Source: Epiperipatus broadwayi (Eukaryota; Onychophora; Udeonychophora; Euonychophora; Peripatidae). From it: a stretch of DNA of 64,000 nucleotides. Shown here in pieces: positions 35,679-47,950 of this stretch (the stretch's first letter is position 1; every line of letters starts with the position of its first letter). The position numbers and the translations under genes are program-made. Where the stretch lies: NCBI GenBank assembly GCA_028023455.1, contig JAQFVV010000001.1, positions 25,841,401 through 25,905,400 on the forward strand. The letters are read 5' to 3'. Below the pieces are notes generated by a model. The model searched no databases and had not been told where the DNA came from. It saw nothing but the letters and a program-made list of their open reading frames with translations.

Positions 35679-38600
35679 AGTATTGTTTGTATGATGTTAT
35701 CTAGATTTAAACATCCAAATCTCACATATGAAAATTTATTTCTCATAACTGACATATAAATTAATTGTAAATTAAATATATAATTACAATCCTTTATTAA
35801 TTGTAATTAACATATTTGTTTGAAAATTATTATTTTTAAAATAAGCTGAAGCTAAAATTTATCAATTGGTCATTCCATAGATTATTTTTTTTTTACTCTT
35901 AAATGTCAATCAATTATTCTTTCACATCAATATTATTCTAGTAGTGACTGCTATTTCATTGATGATTTTATTAACAACACAATTAACAACAAAATTAAAA
36001 ATATATTTTTAAAATATATTTTGGGTTTTTATAATATTGATTAATTATATTACCATAATTATGAAAAACATAAGATAATGCTGATTAACAGTTGGTTAAT
36101 AACAGATATTGAAGAGATTAGATTTGTCACATGATTATGGTGGAGCTATAATTTCCACTATAACTGACCCTCACTAATAAATAAATCCACCACCATTATC
36201 AAAAATGATAAGTTTTATAACTGTTTGATTAAAAAATAAATACTTAATAATACCTATGTATATATGTATAGAAAACCATGTGTGCATGTATAACGACCTA
36301 CTATTCATATTTTTTGTTGATCATTAAAGTTCAACAAAAATGGCTGCCAGCTATTCAAATGAAAAAGAGATTGATGACAATGCAAACTCATTAATCAATT
36401 TCACCATGGCTCAAAAAATAACTATGCTTACATTTACAAAAGCCAATTTTAGTATTCCAGATTTCAAGCCAATCTCTAGATTTATAAAATCTACATATAA
36501 TGATATTTAAAACATTGACATTTAATAAAACAGTGAATAAAACCCTATTTTCTGCCCAGGTTACATGGACAACTGAAATATTAAATAACATTTATAAAAG
36601 GGTTCAATGATTCTATTCCCAGGAACCTATTCACCACATTCTATGGTCACTTTTCTGATTACTAAATAGTCTTATCTGCACTGACTTTAATTGTTTTCTA
36701 CATCAATTCCCAAGGGCATTATTATATGAAGCTCTCAGTTTACATAAACTACAGGACTTTGTGCTACAACTTGCAGACCATTCCAATCTGTGATATCTTG
36801 TTATTGAATTCCATGGCCCAAGTCAAAAAAATCGATTCAAAACTATAGGTAAGACACTAGGTATTTTTTCACTTGTTACTGTTGATTAGCACCATCAGAA
36901 TTAATTAATAGGGATTCTAAAAAATACCTGAGATATAGCATTCAAGACTTCAAAAAATTGATAAAGCCTTTCAGAGTGGTGATTTTACTTTAGCTGATCT
37001 GCCTTAAACACATTACATCCCAATCTCTAACAATAATGTTGAATTCAAAGTAATACTCAATAAAACATTGACATCATACCCACCCAGATTACTGGCCAAG
37101 AAGCCACACTTCACCTTTATATAAGAGAGTTAAAGTCACAATGCCATCAAGTGACCAGAAAGTTCTTCTGGCAGTCAATTTCCCTAATGCTTGTCTGCAG
37201 TGTGATCAAATGGGTGATCATGCACCCACATATATTTACAATGGAAAACAGATCTTCATTAAAAACAACACACATTTACAAAAAATGATGATCTTCTCTC
37301 AAACCATTCTACTAATAGTGATGATACACATTTGATAGACCTCAGCACCAATCAAACTGATCATATCTTCATCATAACTACTTACAAAAACTGCCAAAAT
37401 TCACACCAAAATATTAACAACAAGCACATTCTCAGGTTAACAAAATACTGAGACTAACTTAATTTCATTAAATAATTAACAACCAAATCTTCAAGAGTAT
37501 ATAATTATAAAACAAACACTGACATTATAGATACCCTGGCTCCATGTTTTTGTCTTTCCAATTGTACTGCCAAAAGAAAAACTGGATGTCTAGAGAAAAA
37601 TGTAAAATAAAAAAATAGTGAAAACACTTAGCTCTAAACTTAGCATAACCAATCATTCATTAGATGATTCAATACTCATGGACTACAGCCCAGATCATAG
37701 CCACTCTCCTCTCAAACACCAACCTACAAATTACATATAGAAATGAATCTCAACCCTAAAACATCTTCTAGTCCTTTATAGAAAGAAAGTAACTATCAAA
37801 AACAAACCTCAGTCAACTGCCATTGGTGACAGTTCTAAAAAGCTTGTATTTCTGCTCCAGCTACCTATTCATAAGACATACAACTCAAAACTAACATTCT
37901 GTTGACAGCCTCTTCCAATAGTCATTTTTAGTAGGTATAAAGTTTAAAATTTCACCCTTTAATGTTAGTAGTACTCTGTCCCAAAAAATTATAGCTAAAC
38001 AAGTAAATACACATTATGCAACCACACATCCAGGGTCTTCTAGAGACAAAAATATGGAGTGCCTTTCAAATTAATTCAATCACCTACCTACATACCCAAG
38101 ATTTCTGTGCTCAGTCCTGTCCTTTTTCTTCCTTAAAAATAATTTACATTGACTCCAACCTCATTATAGTTACATCTCATCACCAGAATATTATTCTTAA
38201 TATGATATTTGTATACATACCTCCTGATCCTACAGTTATTAAGAGGTTAATACTTACCATCAACTCATTACTTTCATCAACCTTACATCTGATCATCCTT
38301 CTAGGTGACTTTAATACGAGCTACTCTACCTCTGTTTCCAGATGGCTTCACCAACTTGTATTTCTATTAGTAAGTGCTGAAGGATTTCTTCCCACAGACT
38401 CACTCATTCTGTAATCATCAGCATACTTTTCTCATAAATTTATGGTTTTATTCTCCCATGTGTCATTATCTAATCTGTCTAACATTTAGACCATCACCCT
38501 TCTTAGACTACTTAGCACAGATGCTTACACTTCAATTAGATGCTGCACAAACAACCACTATTAGTTTTCACAAAGCAATTAGAATACTCTTATTTACAAA

Positions 38601-38817
38601 CACTACTGAATTCCTATATTCAGAATCATACATAATGTTGTGTAAACTTAAAGATAAAACCCTTAATTCTGTACAGTGATATATCTCATTTATAAGTACA
38701 TTATTCTTTAAAATCACCCACATCATGCATGCTACCTCCCTACCCTCCAGTCCAACCTTAGCTGATGAACTACAGAATTGCCATGTGCCAATTTACCCTT
38801 GATATGTTTAAAGAAAA

Positions 38818-39904
38818 TTGGTATTTATTTTTTAGACCATACAAGCCACTTGATGGTACTTTATATTATTTAATATATATAAATATAATGTTACCTGGCC
38901 ATCGGCCTTTCTTTACTGTCTGATTTATGGTATTACAAAAAAAAAAAGACTACATTAATTATTGTCCCATTTCTTTATTGTCCGATATCTAATATTATAT
39001 TTATATAAAAAAAATTCTACATTAATTTATCTACTTATTTTTTATTGAAAACAAACAGGTTCTTTTTTGTTTTTGCTTTTAAAAACATGCTTTTATTTTA
39101 ATAATATTACCATGTCAGACTTTTTGGTCTTTATTGTTCAATTTCAGGTATTATTTTGAGATTAATTTAAAAAAAAATAGATGTATAAATTAATTGCTGT
39201 ACTTCTTTTGGATTGAAAACAAAATATAAATTAATTTATCTACTTATTTATTATTGGAAATGAACATGCTATTATTTTAATAACCTTACTGGGTTGCACT
39301 TTTTTTATTGTGTAGTTTCAGAGTAAGGAATGGGAAATATGTTAGAATGTAGCAATCGAATGTGCAGGGGGAGGAACTGATGTTTTTGCCAATCTGAAGA
39401 ATCATTCAAAAGATGCAGTAGAAATGCAACCTCAGCCATTTGATTTGTCTCATATGTGTTCTCACGCAAAGCTGAGTTTTCACATATGTTCTCTATAATG
39501 ATGCTTGTCCCTATCCTTTTCCAATTGTTAAAAACCTTGAAAGTTGTGTATGGAAGCATGGCAATGCATTTAAAATTATTACTATGTAATACTACATCAG
39601 ATAGGGGTGTAAGATCATTACTTGGAATATACATTTCAAAAGTTATGGCCAGTTGATTTCTTGACACCCTCACATGATATGGTAGTGATCTGTGAAGTGT
39701 GTGCATTTGCAGAGTTTTGTGAAGCACCTAAGTGGGCTGTAAGATTGGTGTGCTAATGGATAATATAAACAACTGTTCTAGAGGCCATAATGGATAATAT
39801 GAACAGAACTGTTCTAGAGACCATGTGCAAATGGCATTTTTATGTGTTTTGACACAAAAAATGCACCATCAGTCAGCTTGTATGGTCTAAAAAATAAGTA
39901 TCAA
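38818..39904. mobile_element. 1.09-kb element with 40-bp terminal inverted repeats
   Basis: It lies inside the LINE ORF2, between the endonuclease and the RT. The left end at 38818-38857 (TTGGTATTTATTTTTTAGAC...) and the complement of the right end at 39865-39904 (TTGATACTTATTTTTTAGAC...) agree at 34 of 40 positions, including TTATTTTTTAGACCATACAA. A minus frame of 140 codons (39305-39727) reads MLHKTLQMHTLHRSLPYHVR and matches no transposase I know; it may be a relic or chance. The interior also has an imperfect ~200-bp tandem repeat and a ~37-bp tandem repeat (39757-39826). The likely type is a non-autonomous DNA transposon; target duplication not clear. Confidence 0.7.
38890..39330. repeat. 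imperfect ~180-215-bp tandem repeat inside the TIR element
   Basis: A block of the type TTACC, GTC-rich, TCTTTATTGT and GGTATTA recurs at about 38891, 39105 and 39284. ATTAATTTATCTACTTATT recurs at about 39023 and 39232. The period is uneven, so copies have gained and lost A/T runs. Confidence 0.55.
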
Positions 39905-40010
39905 AAATCTGCCCAACTCAACTGCACACATGGATCCCATGGATACATCTAGTGGAGTTTAGCGTATTCCCTCCACTTTTAAAGTTTTTCTAGCTTTGGA
40001 AGTTGACAGA

Positions 40011-40019
40011 GCAATCAAT

Positions 40020-40060
<41 letters not shown>

Positions 40061-40071
40061 ATATTGATTGC
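40011..40071. repeat. perfect hairpin around (TA)n, first of two
   Basis: GCAATCAATATTGA at 40011-40024 and its exact complement TCAATATTGATTGC at 40058-40071 enclose a TA tract. Confidence 0.9.
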
Positions 40072-40112
40072 AATATATATATATATATATATATATAAAA
40101 AGCTTTATAAAT

Positions 40113-40156
40113 GGCTTTATCATATATATATATATATATATATATATGATAAAGCC
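40113..40156. repeat. perfect palindrome around (TA)n, second of two
   Basis: GGCTTTATCA, TA units, TGATAAAGCC: 44 bases without a mismatch, only 41 bases after the previous hairpin. Confidence 0.92.
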
Positions 40157-42605
40157 AATTTACAAACATTTTAAACAGAAATTGCAAACAAAAATGTCTT
40201 TAAACCTAAAGTAGACTATTTGGACAGCCAGAGTTCAATACATCATCCAATACTTCAGATTTTGTCCTCCAGCTTGCTACAGCACCAAAAATTATCAGAC
40301 TGCTCTTACCAAAATTTGTCTTCACACACACATTAGTCATTTCACCACTACATACCTCTGTGACTTATCTAATTTCCTATCACAAAAGTTATATTATAAC
40401 AAGGTTTATATCCCAACATCTCTAGTTTCATTCAATAAAAGACCTGCTCAGATATCCAATGTATCAAACCTATGACATATCTTCATGAGCCTGGTATTAA
40501 AATCTTTGAAAAAATACTAAAAAAAGAAAATAGAACTTCACATATTCTCTCTAATATTATCTATGCAACATGCCAAGAAAGACTCAGCCACAGACCAAGC
40601 AGCTCTCATATTTAATACAATTTTAAACTCAGTTTGAGAATAAAAAAAATGTTTCAATGGCTATACAAAGTGACATTGAAGCTAATTGACTTTCTAATTC
40701 ACATGTTCACCATGATAATGGTACCTCCTACCCTTCTTTACACACTTACCAACATATTATTAGGCTGAAAACTTCATATAACTCTCAATGGCAGAGCATC
40801 ATTTTATTTTGTCCTCAACCAATCACTGCCATGGGGATACTACTCAGTGTCTTATTATTTATGTTTTACATTAATCCTCTCATAAACAAAATTCAACAAA
40901 AAATTCCAAATACTGGTCTACAAATGTCATGCATTGCTTACATGGATGATATTACTGTTTTCTTTGCCTCCAAAAAGCAATTACCTATTCTACAAAAATA
41001 CTTGATGACTATACAGCAGAATTTAAATTTAAATTTAATTTGAAAAAAACCTCTGCATGTTTTCTTACACTGGCAAGCCACAAGTGAAAATTTTTTATGG
41101 CCAACAATTTGCTTTTCTTGGGTTCCCCTCTTTATTTTGGAACTACTATCATGAGACTAAAAATTGAAAGCAGACTTAAAAATGATAGTGAAAGGATCCT
41201 TTTCTGTCCAAGATATAACTTTCACTATACTCAAAAATTTGGCTTTTCAACCAGTAATTATTACAAACTTTTATATTTTGTCACTTTATTATAAATTGCT
41301 ATGGCAAATAAAGTTTGTTTCTATCTCTGCCAAATATTTTAGTTTCCACCAGCACAAAAGGGACTGGGTCTTCACTCCATACAAGTTTACCATATTGAAA
41401 AGGAGTATAAATCTAACTACCATTATAGGATGATTTCCAGCACTAGAATGTATCATACACATAATACCAACAGATAAATCGCCTCCATTGCATGGTTTCC
41501 TGTCATAACTCATATGACAATTACAAAGTATCTATAATCAAATATCATTACTTAATACAGGATAAATATACCTATTGGAGCTGTCACAATCTACTATATC
41601 CAAATCCACCTGTTTACCATACCTTCCCAATGTTAATAATAAAGAATAGACAGTAACTTTATAGATTGAAAAAAATGGTCTCTAGAGTCAAATGTGTTTG
41701 ACTTCCTTTAGAAATTTAACTTATACTCTCTGCCTATATCCTATGTCTATGATACCACAGACTATATACAACAACTGACCCTTTCTGCAAGCTATACCAC
41801 AGAGAAAAGAAGCACAGCATTATCTACTTGATATCTGTTCAGCACCAGCGTGCACTCAAAACATCATATTAAACACATGCAGGTGAAGCTGTGTCACAAT
41901 AATCAGCATCCTTGAGACATACAGCAAAAATACCTCCCCAGACATTTGTGCAGCAACATTCAGTATGTATGCTTTTAGGTGCACTTTTTGTCTTGGTAGT
42001 AATGCTCATCATTATCCAACACTTTTACCAATAATTTTGAACAACTGAGAGACATGGGTATTAAATTTGCACACCCAGACATTATTGCTGCTTCCTGGAC
42101 ACTCCTGAAACACTGATCAAGTTCCACTGTATGTCTAATGCTGATAAATACAACATTGCATCACAACATAATTTCACTCACCAGTCTACTAGATATAGCA
42201 AACCTTACCTGAATTCTTATTGAGACACCAATGATTATCTTTCCATTTATACATTATGATGAATTATCAATCTTTGTAAAAACTGAACTAATGCTTATAA
42301 TCACAACAATCAATATCCCTATTTAGCAGAAGAATATTTAATAAATTTTTGCAAAAACTAAACCAATGCATACAACCATGGACCATCAATTCTTTATGGA
42401 TAATTTAACAGAAGAACATTAAATCATTCCTTATATAGCCCATTCTTAAAACTATATATTTGTAGCCAATGATTCCACTCTGAGTTTTATATGATGTGTA
42501 GTAAAAAAAAATATCTCTATAAATAAATGCTGCTACAACACATATATTTGGACAATTTTTTTTTCTTTGTAAAAGTAGTTGTTTGATGAATAAAGTTGCT
42601 TTGAA

Positions 42606-42607
<2 letters not shown>

Positions 42608-42697
<90 letters not shown>

Positions 42698-42740
42698 TTA
42701 ACAATAACAACAACAACAGCAACAACAACAACAACAACAT
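42608..42740. repeat. (AAT)n with (CAA)n end, tail of the LINE
   Basis: About 90 bases of AAT and then CAA/CAG units. It starts immediately after the AATAAAG-containing LINE 3' end, so it most likely grew from that element's tail. Frames over it (poly-Asn, poly-Leu, poly-Ile) are not genes. Confidence 0.9.
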
Positions 42741-42978
42741 TGAAAGTAATACATTTAAAATGTAACAATTATTCTATGATGAAAATAATTTAATATTATA
42801 AAAAAATAAGCTTAAAAAATTAATAAATGTGTTTTGGAGAATTATTAATAAATCAACATTTCTCACAGTTAATAGAAATGCAATATAAAATCTGATTACC
42901 TCATAATATGTAGATATATGTGTTAAGATAGATGTGGAAGGAGCAAATGAACAATATATAAGGACAAACAAAATTCAG
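42741..42978. other. spacer, no gene seen
   Basis: AT-rich sequence between the LINE tail and a TIR element. Confidence 0.5.
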
Positions 42979-44531
42979 TATTTGTAAACTATTCACTGTG
43001 CAGCCTTTGGTGGCAGCACTGTTTCTAGTTAAAAACAGAGCGATATAACATTACTGGGCCACTAGATTTTTTTTCTCTAATATATCATATTTTGACATCA
43101 TACAGCTGTAATTTTTTTCTTTTTTAATATATTGTTGTTGTTGTTTGTTTTTTCGGACATAATTATTTTTTTTTGTTTTCATTTGATAAATTTAAAACTA
43201 TAATGGACACTTTGACCTTTTTTTTGGATCTCAAAAGTACATAATTTTTGACATACGCCTTTTTTTAAATTTTTTTTTGGATTTCCATTCTAAATCTACT
43301 GTTTCTTTTTTACAGACGTCTTTTTTTTTTTTTTTTTGGTTTGGATTCGATACATTTCAAAGTATAAGGGACAGTTTTAACTTTTTTTTGGAATATCTCA
43401 AATATACACAATTTGTTTTTCATATGACTTTTTTTTTTTTTTGCCTTTTAATATACTGTTTGTTTGTTTTTTAAACAGACGTCTCTTTTTTTTTTTTTGG
43501 TTATTTAAAATTAGAATTGACACTTTCTTTTTGAATTTTTTAAAAATGTGGGTTTTGCTGTTGATTGATTTAGCAACAAAAAAAAAGTCAAAGCTGTCCG
43601 ACAAACTCTGCCTCAGATGTCCATATTTGCTTATAAAGGAAAAGAATTATTTGGTATTTTGACTAATGTATCGATTGAAAGAGTCTATTCTCTTCTGACC
43701 GAAAGAAGTGTCAAGTTGTCGATTGATTTGAGAAGAATACGAAGCTGTCCGACCAACTCTGCCACACTCAGTTGTAAAGCCCTACCCTTTGAACACTGAC
43801 ATTCTGGGTGTTAATTAATTGATTTACAGATCAAAAGAATCACAAACAAAACACAGATTCTTTTCAATCAAATAATAAATTTTATTCACCACGTACGACT
43901 CAACCGAATCGACTGCGTCATCTTTTTCTCGCTTTTTTCGGACATCCCCCAATTGCAAGAATGTGATAGCCATTTTGTTCTTCTTTTGTTACTCTCGTCC
44001 GAGTCATGACAGAAATGGTACTTTTTCGCCAACAACTACAATTGTCTGACAGAGACTTTGACATACTTTTTTTTGGCTTCCCAATAACAACAAACAGCAA
44101 AAAAAAAAAGCTCAGACAAATCTCAAGAATATGCTGATAATTACTAGTAGGCCAAAAGATCTCAGTTGGGAAATACAGAAAATAATCAACATCAACAAAC
44201 AATCAGTTGCAAACCATTCCAGCGCACACACTCTCAGATTCAATTCGAGCCAGAATACAAATTTGATCCCTATGTGTAGGAATTCATGCTGCAATGAAAT
44301 AAGTGGCAAACTAGATGATCATCTAGTGTTGTTACTTTAGATGTAGGGTTAGGAGCATGGAAGGAATTGGCCATGGATTCTAACCACTACATCTATTGTC
44401 TCTTGTTAAATGGATAATATGATTGCTAGTCGTGTATTAGCCATAAGATGCAGCTGCAAAAGCGATATTATTCTGTGTTTTTACACAGAAACAGTGCTGC
44501 CACAGGCTGTACAGTAAATAGTTTACAAATA
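42979..44531. mobile_element. 1.55-kb element with ~60-70-bp terminal inverted repeats
   Basis: The left end (from TATTTGTAAACTATTCACTG at 42979) and the complement of the right end (TATTTGTAAACTATTTACTG, to about 44525) share a further GCAGCC, GGCAGCACTGTTTCT and GCGATAT block. Inside are a T-rich tandem repeat (43135-43560) and a GC-richer part at 43590-44330 with two copies of AGCTGTCCGAC.AACTCTGCC (43591 and 43741). Short frames (43617-43799 plus, 43918-44202 minus) resemble no transposase. It is probably a non-autonomous DNA transposon; superfamily not determined. Confidence 0.68.
43135..43560. repeat. T-rich ~165-bp tandem repeat
   Basis: ACAGACGTCT followed by a long T run occurs at about 43312 and 43477. 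GGACA/TTGACA followed by CTTT runs and GGAT/GAAT steps recurs in each unit. About 2.5 degenerate units. Confidence 0.6.
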
Positions 44532-44797
44532 TCCAAACTTGTTATACCATTAAAAAATTTAAATAACAAAATTATGCTGGTTTGGACTTATTGTTTTTAA
44601 TGAAATGGCATTAGATGGAAAACTAAAATTCTAAACTGGATGTGAAATGAAGAATGCTTAAAATAAAAAAGTTTTCAGAAATAATGTGAAAAAAGATATG
44701 GATTAGATAAAATATATAATGTGCAAATAATGAATTCAAATTTATAATAAAATAATATCTTTAATGTTTGAATCTCTTTGAAAGTAACATCCCAATG

Positions 44798-44849
<52 letters not shown>

Positions 44850-45660
44850 TGATATATATTTTTAATTATATAAATTTTTTTTAAAATTTTATAGTTTAAC
44901 TAATATGTAATTGAGATATTCTGTTTTGAATATACTATATATAATTTTTTATTGTATTGTTTTATAATGAATTGTATTGATAAGCGAGTGCATTCATTAA
45001 AATTAAATTAAAAGCTAGGTTTCTAATATTATTCTGCAAAGGTTCTTATCATTTTAATCTAAATTTGATAATTTTTGCATTTCCCAATAAAAATAATTAC
45101 TTCATAAATAAAATACCAAAAAATTTTTTAATAAATAAATATCCATTTAACTATTATATTTTTTTTGTTTGTTAAAAAATTCATTTTATTAATTTTTATT
45201 ATAATTTTATAAAATTTAGAAAGAAATATTATAAAACTATTAAATTAAAAAAATAAAAATATATTTCACCCATATTTTATACTTATAAAACTGTATTTTT
45301 TAAAAAAACAGATTACTTTATGTTTGGTTCATTAAGTTCATTTTTGAGATTGTTTTTTGAACAAAAGTTTGGGTTTTTAGCATATGAAAGTTTATATTAT
45401 TAGTAGTCAGAAAATCTGAACGCATAAATGCATAAAAAATATGTTATATGTGGTAACTTAGAAACATTCTCAATAATCAAAAATGAAAGCAAATTTCTAC
45501 CGAGAAGAGCTATTAAAGAATAATAATAAACAAAAATGCTAAAATATGATACTAATTAATAATAAAAATTAATCAATCACCAACATCTTTCAGTAAAATT
45601 AAAAATCTTACATTGAAAAATAACTCTCAAGTTACAAGATGCTTTTAGGAAAGTTTATAT
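44532..45660. other. intron 4, no gene seen
   Basis: AT-rich, with a TA tract at 44801-44844. No coding frame. Confidence 0.5.
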
Positions 45661-45678
45661 ATATATATATTTTTTATT

Positions 45679-45715
45679 GAAGGAAGGAGGGGGGGGGAGG
45701 GGGGGGGGGGGGGGC
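45679..45715 (+). repeat. poly-purine / G-run tract
   Basis: AAGGAAGGA followed by some 26 G bases with one A. It is the only long G-run on the + strand in this AT-rich window and could form a G-quadruplex. Confidence 0.9.
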
Positions 45716-46087
45716 TGGGAAAGAGAAAAGGGTAAATTTTGTTTTTTTTTTTATTTTTTTTTTTTTTTTATATTATTATTTTTGTTTTAATTAGTGAAGT
45801 ATTGGTTTTAGTTGTGGTTGTGGTTTTTTTTAATTTTATGGTTGTATATTTTGTTTTAGTTTTTTGTTATATGTATATTATAATTGTTTATTTGGTTATG
45901 TTGAATATGGTATTTTATATATTGTTTTGTTTTTTATATATATTGAAAAATAAAAATATAAAATAAAAAATAAAAAAATAATATAAAAAATAAAAATATT
46001 TAATTTATATATATGTAAAATAATTTGTATTTTTTTTTTTTTTTTAAATAAAAAAAAAAAAATTTTTATATATATATATATGTTGAT
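45716..46087. other. T/A low-complexity stretch
   Basis: T runs, A runs and TA units. The 75-codon frame here (Phe/Val/Tyr) reflects composition only. Confidence 0.6.
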
Positions 46088-47950
46088 ATGAAGATTTTCA
46101 TGGGTTGCATATATAAGACATATTTTGTTGTTTCATTCATGTTAAATAATGTAAAATCGGACAAATCAATTGTTGTACTGCCAGCTGATAAAGGTAATGC
46201 TATTGTTGTTATGGATTGTGACATTTACCATAATAAAATTTTAGATTTGCTTAATGATAAAACTTATAAACCATCAAAAAGAGATCATACTACATATTTG
46301 GAAAAAACAACAAAAGCCATTATTACTAAATCGCCTATTGAAACAGAAATAAAAAATAAAATAATCTCTTGTGAAAAATCATGTGTCTGTCCAAATTTTA
46401 TGGACTTCCAAAAATTCACAAACCAGATGCCCCCCTTCATCCAATAGTAAGCACAATAGGATCTCCAACTCATATTTTAGTTAGATATTTATTGGAATTC
46501 ATAAAACCTACAATCCCATCTATTAAATTCATATATTAAAAACTCTTTTCATTTTATTTCTGTTTTAAAAAATTTACAAATTAATGCTAATAACATTCTG
46601 GTCAGTTTTGATGTCATGTCTTTGTTTACAACATTCCAATTGATGAAGCTTTAAATATAATTTCACAATGCTGCAATTTACCAGACCATATTATTGCTTT
46701 CATTAAACATTGTTTCTTGAACATATATTTTGTATACAATGAACAGCATTACAGATAAGTTTTTGGTACTCCTATGGGCTCATCTATCTCAGGAGTAATA
46801 GCTGATTTATTCATGGAAAATATAGAAACTCATGCTTTAGAATCATCATCTTTAAAACCTCTCATTTGGCTCAGATACATAGATGATACTTTTGTCATAT
46901 GGCAACATGGAAAAAATAAATTAGATGATTTTTTTCTTACATTTAAATAATATGCATCCTCATATTAAATTTACAATGGAGACAGAGACTGATGAAAAAC
47001 TTCCTTTTCTTGATGTCTAGTCACCAGAACACCAAATAGTTTATCTTTTTTGATTTACAGAAAGAATACTCACACAGAGAGATATTTACATTTCCATTCT
47101 CATCATCACCCAACTCAGATAATTTCTGTAGGCAAAACTCTTTTAAATAAAGCAATTAACCTTTCAGATAAGTCACATCTGAAAGAAGAAATAAATCATA
47201 TTAATAGTGTTTTATTAGCAAGCTAATAGTTATAATTATAAATTTATTAAAAAAGTCTTATTTCAAGCCCAAAATGGACAAAATAGGAAACAAAAAGGTG
47301 AAAAATCAGCTATTAGAATTTTTGTTCCATATGGATGTATATTAAAATGCTATAATATAAATACAGCATTTTCTACTCATCAAAATATCAGCAATATAAT
47401 AACCAAGCCTAAGGATTCAATCCCTCTTGAATCTCATGGTGTTTATCAAATATCATGTAAAAATTGTAAAGCTTCTCACATAGGTATGAGTAATCATCGC
47501 ATCAGTGTTAGGAGAGATGAGCATGCTAATGTAGTTAAACAGCACTCATCATCATCAGCACTCTCACTCTATATTATAGATTCAGGTCATAAAATTGATT
47601 TTTATAGTACCAGGATCATATCCAGATGTGATAATCTCTATCAGTGCAAAATTAGAGATGCCATTGAGATACTTATAAGGCCCGATTGAATCAATAAGTG
47701 AGATGATACATGCAAACTTCCTCCTATTTGGAAAGATGTTTTTAAAAAACATTCTTAATTTAACATTTTTGCTATTAGTGGAACTTTAACATTTTTTCAA
47801 ATCAGTGATTGTAGCACCTCTACAACTGTCTTTCTACCTTTTATCACCCAGTAGATGAGTTGTGTGATCAAGTCAAAATGTCAGTATATCAATATTTAAA
47901 TTTTTTTAACATGGAAGAACCCGCAAAATGTCTTTTATATATATATATAT
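46088..47950 (+). mobile_element. Penelope-like retroelement with GIY-YIG, degenerate
   Basis: Starts within the RT: SIVVLPADKGNAIVVMDCD (46165-46225), the ADKG PLE motif; CVCPNFMDFQKFTNQMPP-type sequence, a decayed LPKIHK region (46385-46435); ILVSFDVMSL (46597); FGTPMGSSIS-like sequence near 46760; RYIDDTFVIWQHG (46873-46912), the catalytic box; TMETETDEKLPFLDV (46973). The GIY-YIG part reads PLESHGVYQISCKNCKASHI and SNHRISVRRDEH (47420-47525), then DAIEILIRPD before a stop at 47687. The tail to about 47950 resembles the other PLE 3' ends and stops at a TA tract. It is broken by several frameshifts. A near-identical segment of the same family starts at 63911. Confidence 0.87.

Larger units (their letters stand above)
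32721..36299. other. intron 4, extremely AT-rich stretch
   Basis: From about 33100 to 35300 the sequence is almost only A and T. Frames here are composition artefacts. I see no gene or element. The region to 36300 includes the two microsatellites listed separately. Confidence 0.55.
36300..42607 (+). mobile_element. LINE retrotransposon with ORF1 and ORF2 remnants, interrupted
   Basis: ORF1 remnants begin at the ATG at 36340 (MAASYSNEKEIDDNANSLIN) and include a possible zinc knuckle ACLQCDQMGDHAP near 37195. ORF2 begins with an APE endonuclease at about 38016-38320: LETKIWSAFQINSITYLHT, FVYIPPDPTVIKRL and LIILLGDFNTSYS. The RT appears again after an inserted DNA element: GILLSVLLFMFYINPLINKI (40834) and CIAYMDDITVFFASKK (40933), with the catalytic YMDD intact. 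A thumb/C-terminal region resembling that of the 26-kb element follows to about 42200. The 3' end reads GAATAAAGTTGCTTTGAAAT and runs into (AAT)n. Many stops and frameshifts make it inactive. Confidence 0.83.

Noticed and set aside
35541-35759. Asn/His-rich + frame
   Set aside because: Translation of AAT and CAT repeats without flanking coding signal.
42405-42768. poly-Leu, poly-Ile and poly-Asn frames
   Set aside because: All are readings of the AAT repeat at 42608-42720.
44798-44849. TA tract as another palindrome of the hairpin set
   Set aside because: Only six flanking bases pair (AGTTTA/TAAACT), which chance explains in AT-rich DNA.
45739-45966. 75-codon Phe/Val/Tyr frame
   Set aside because: Low-complexity T-rich DNA gives such frames by composition.
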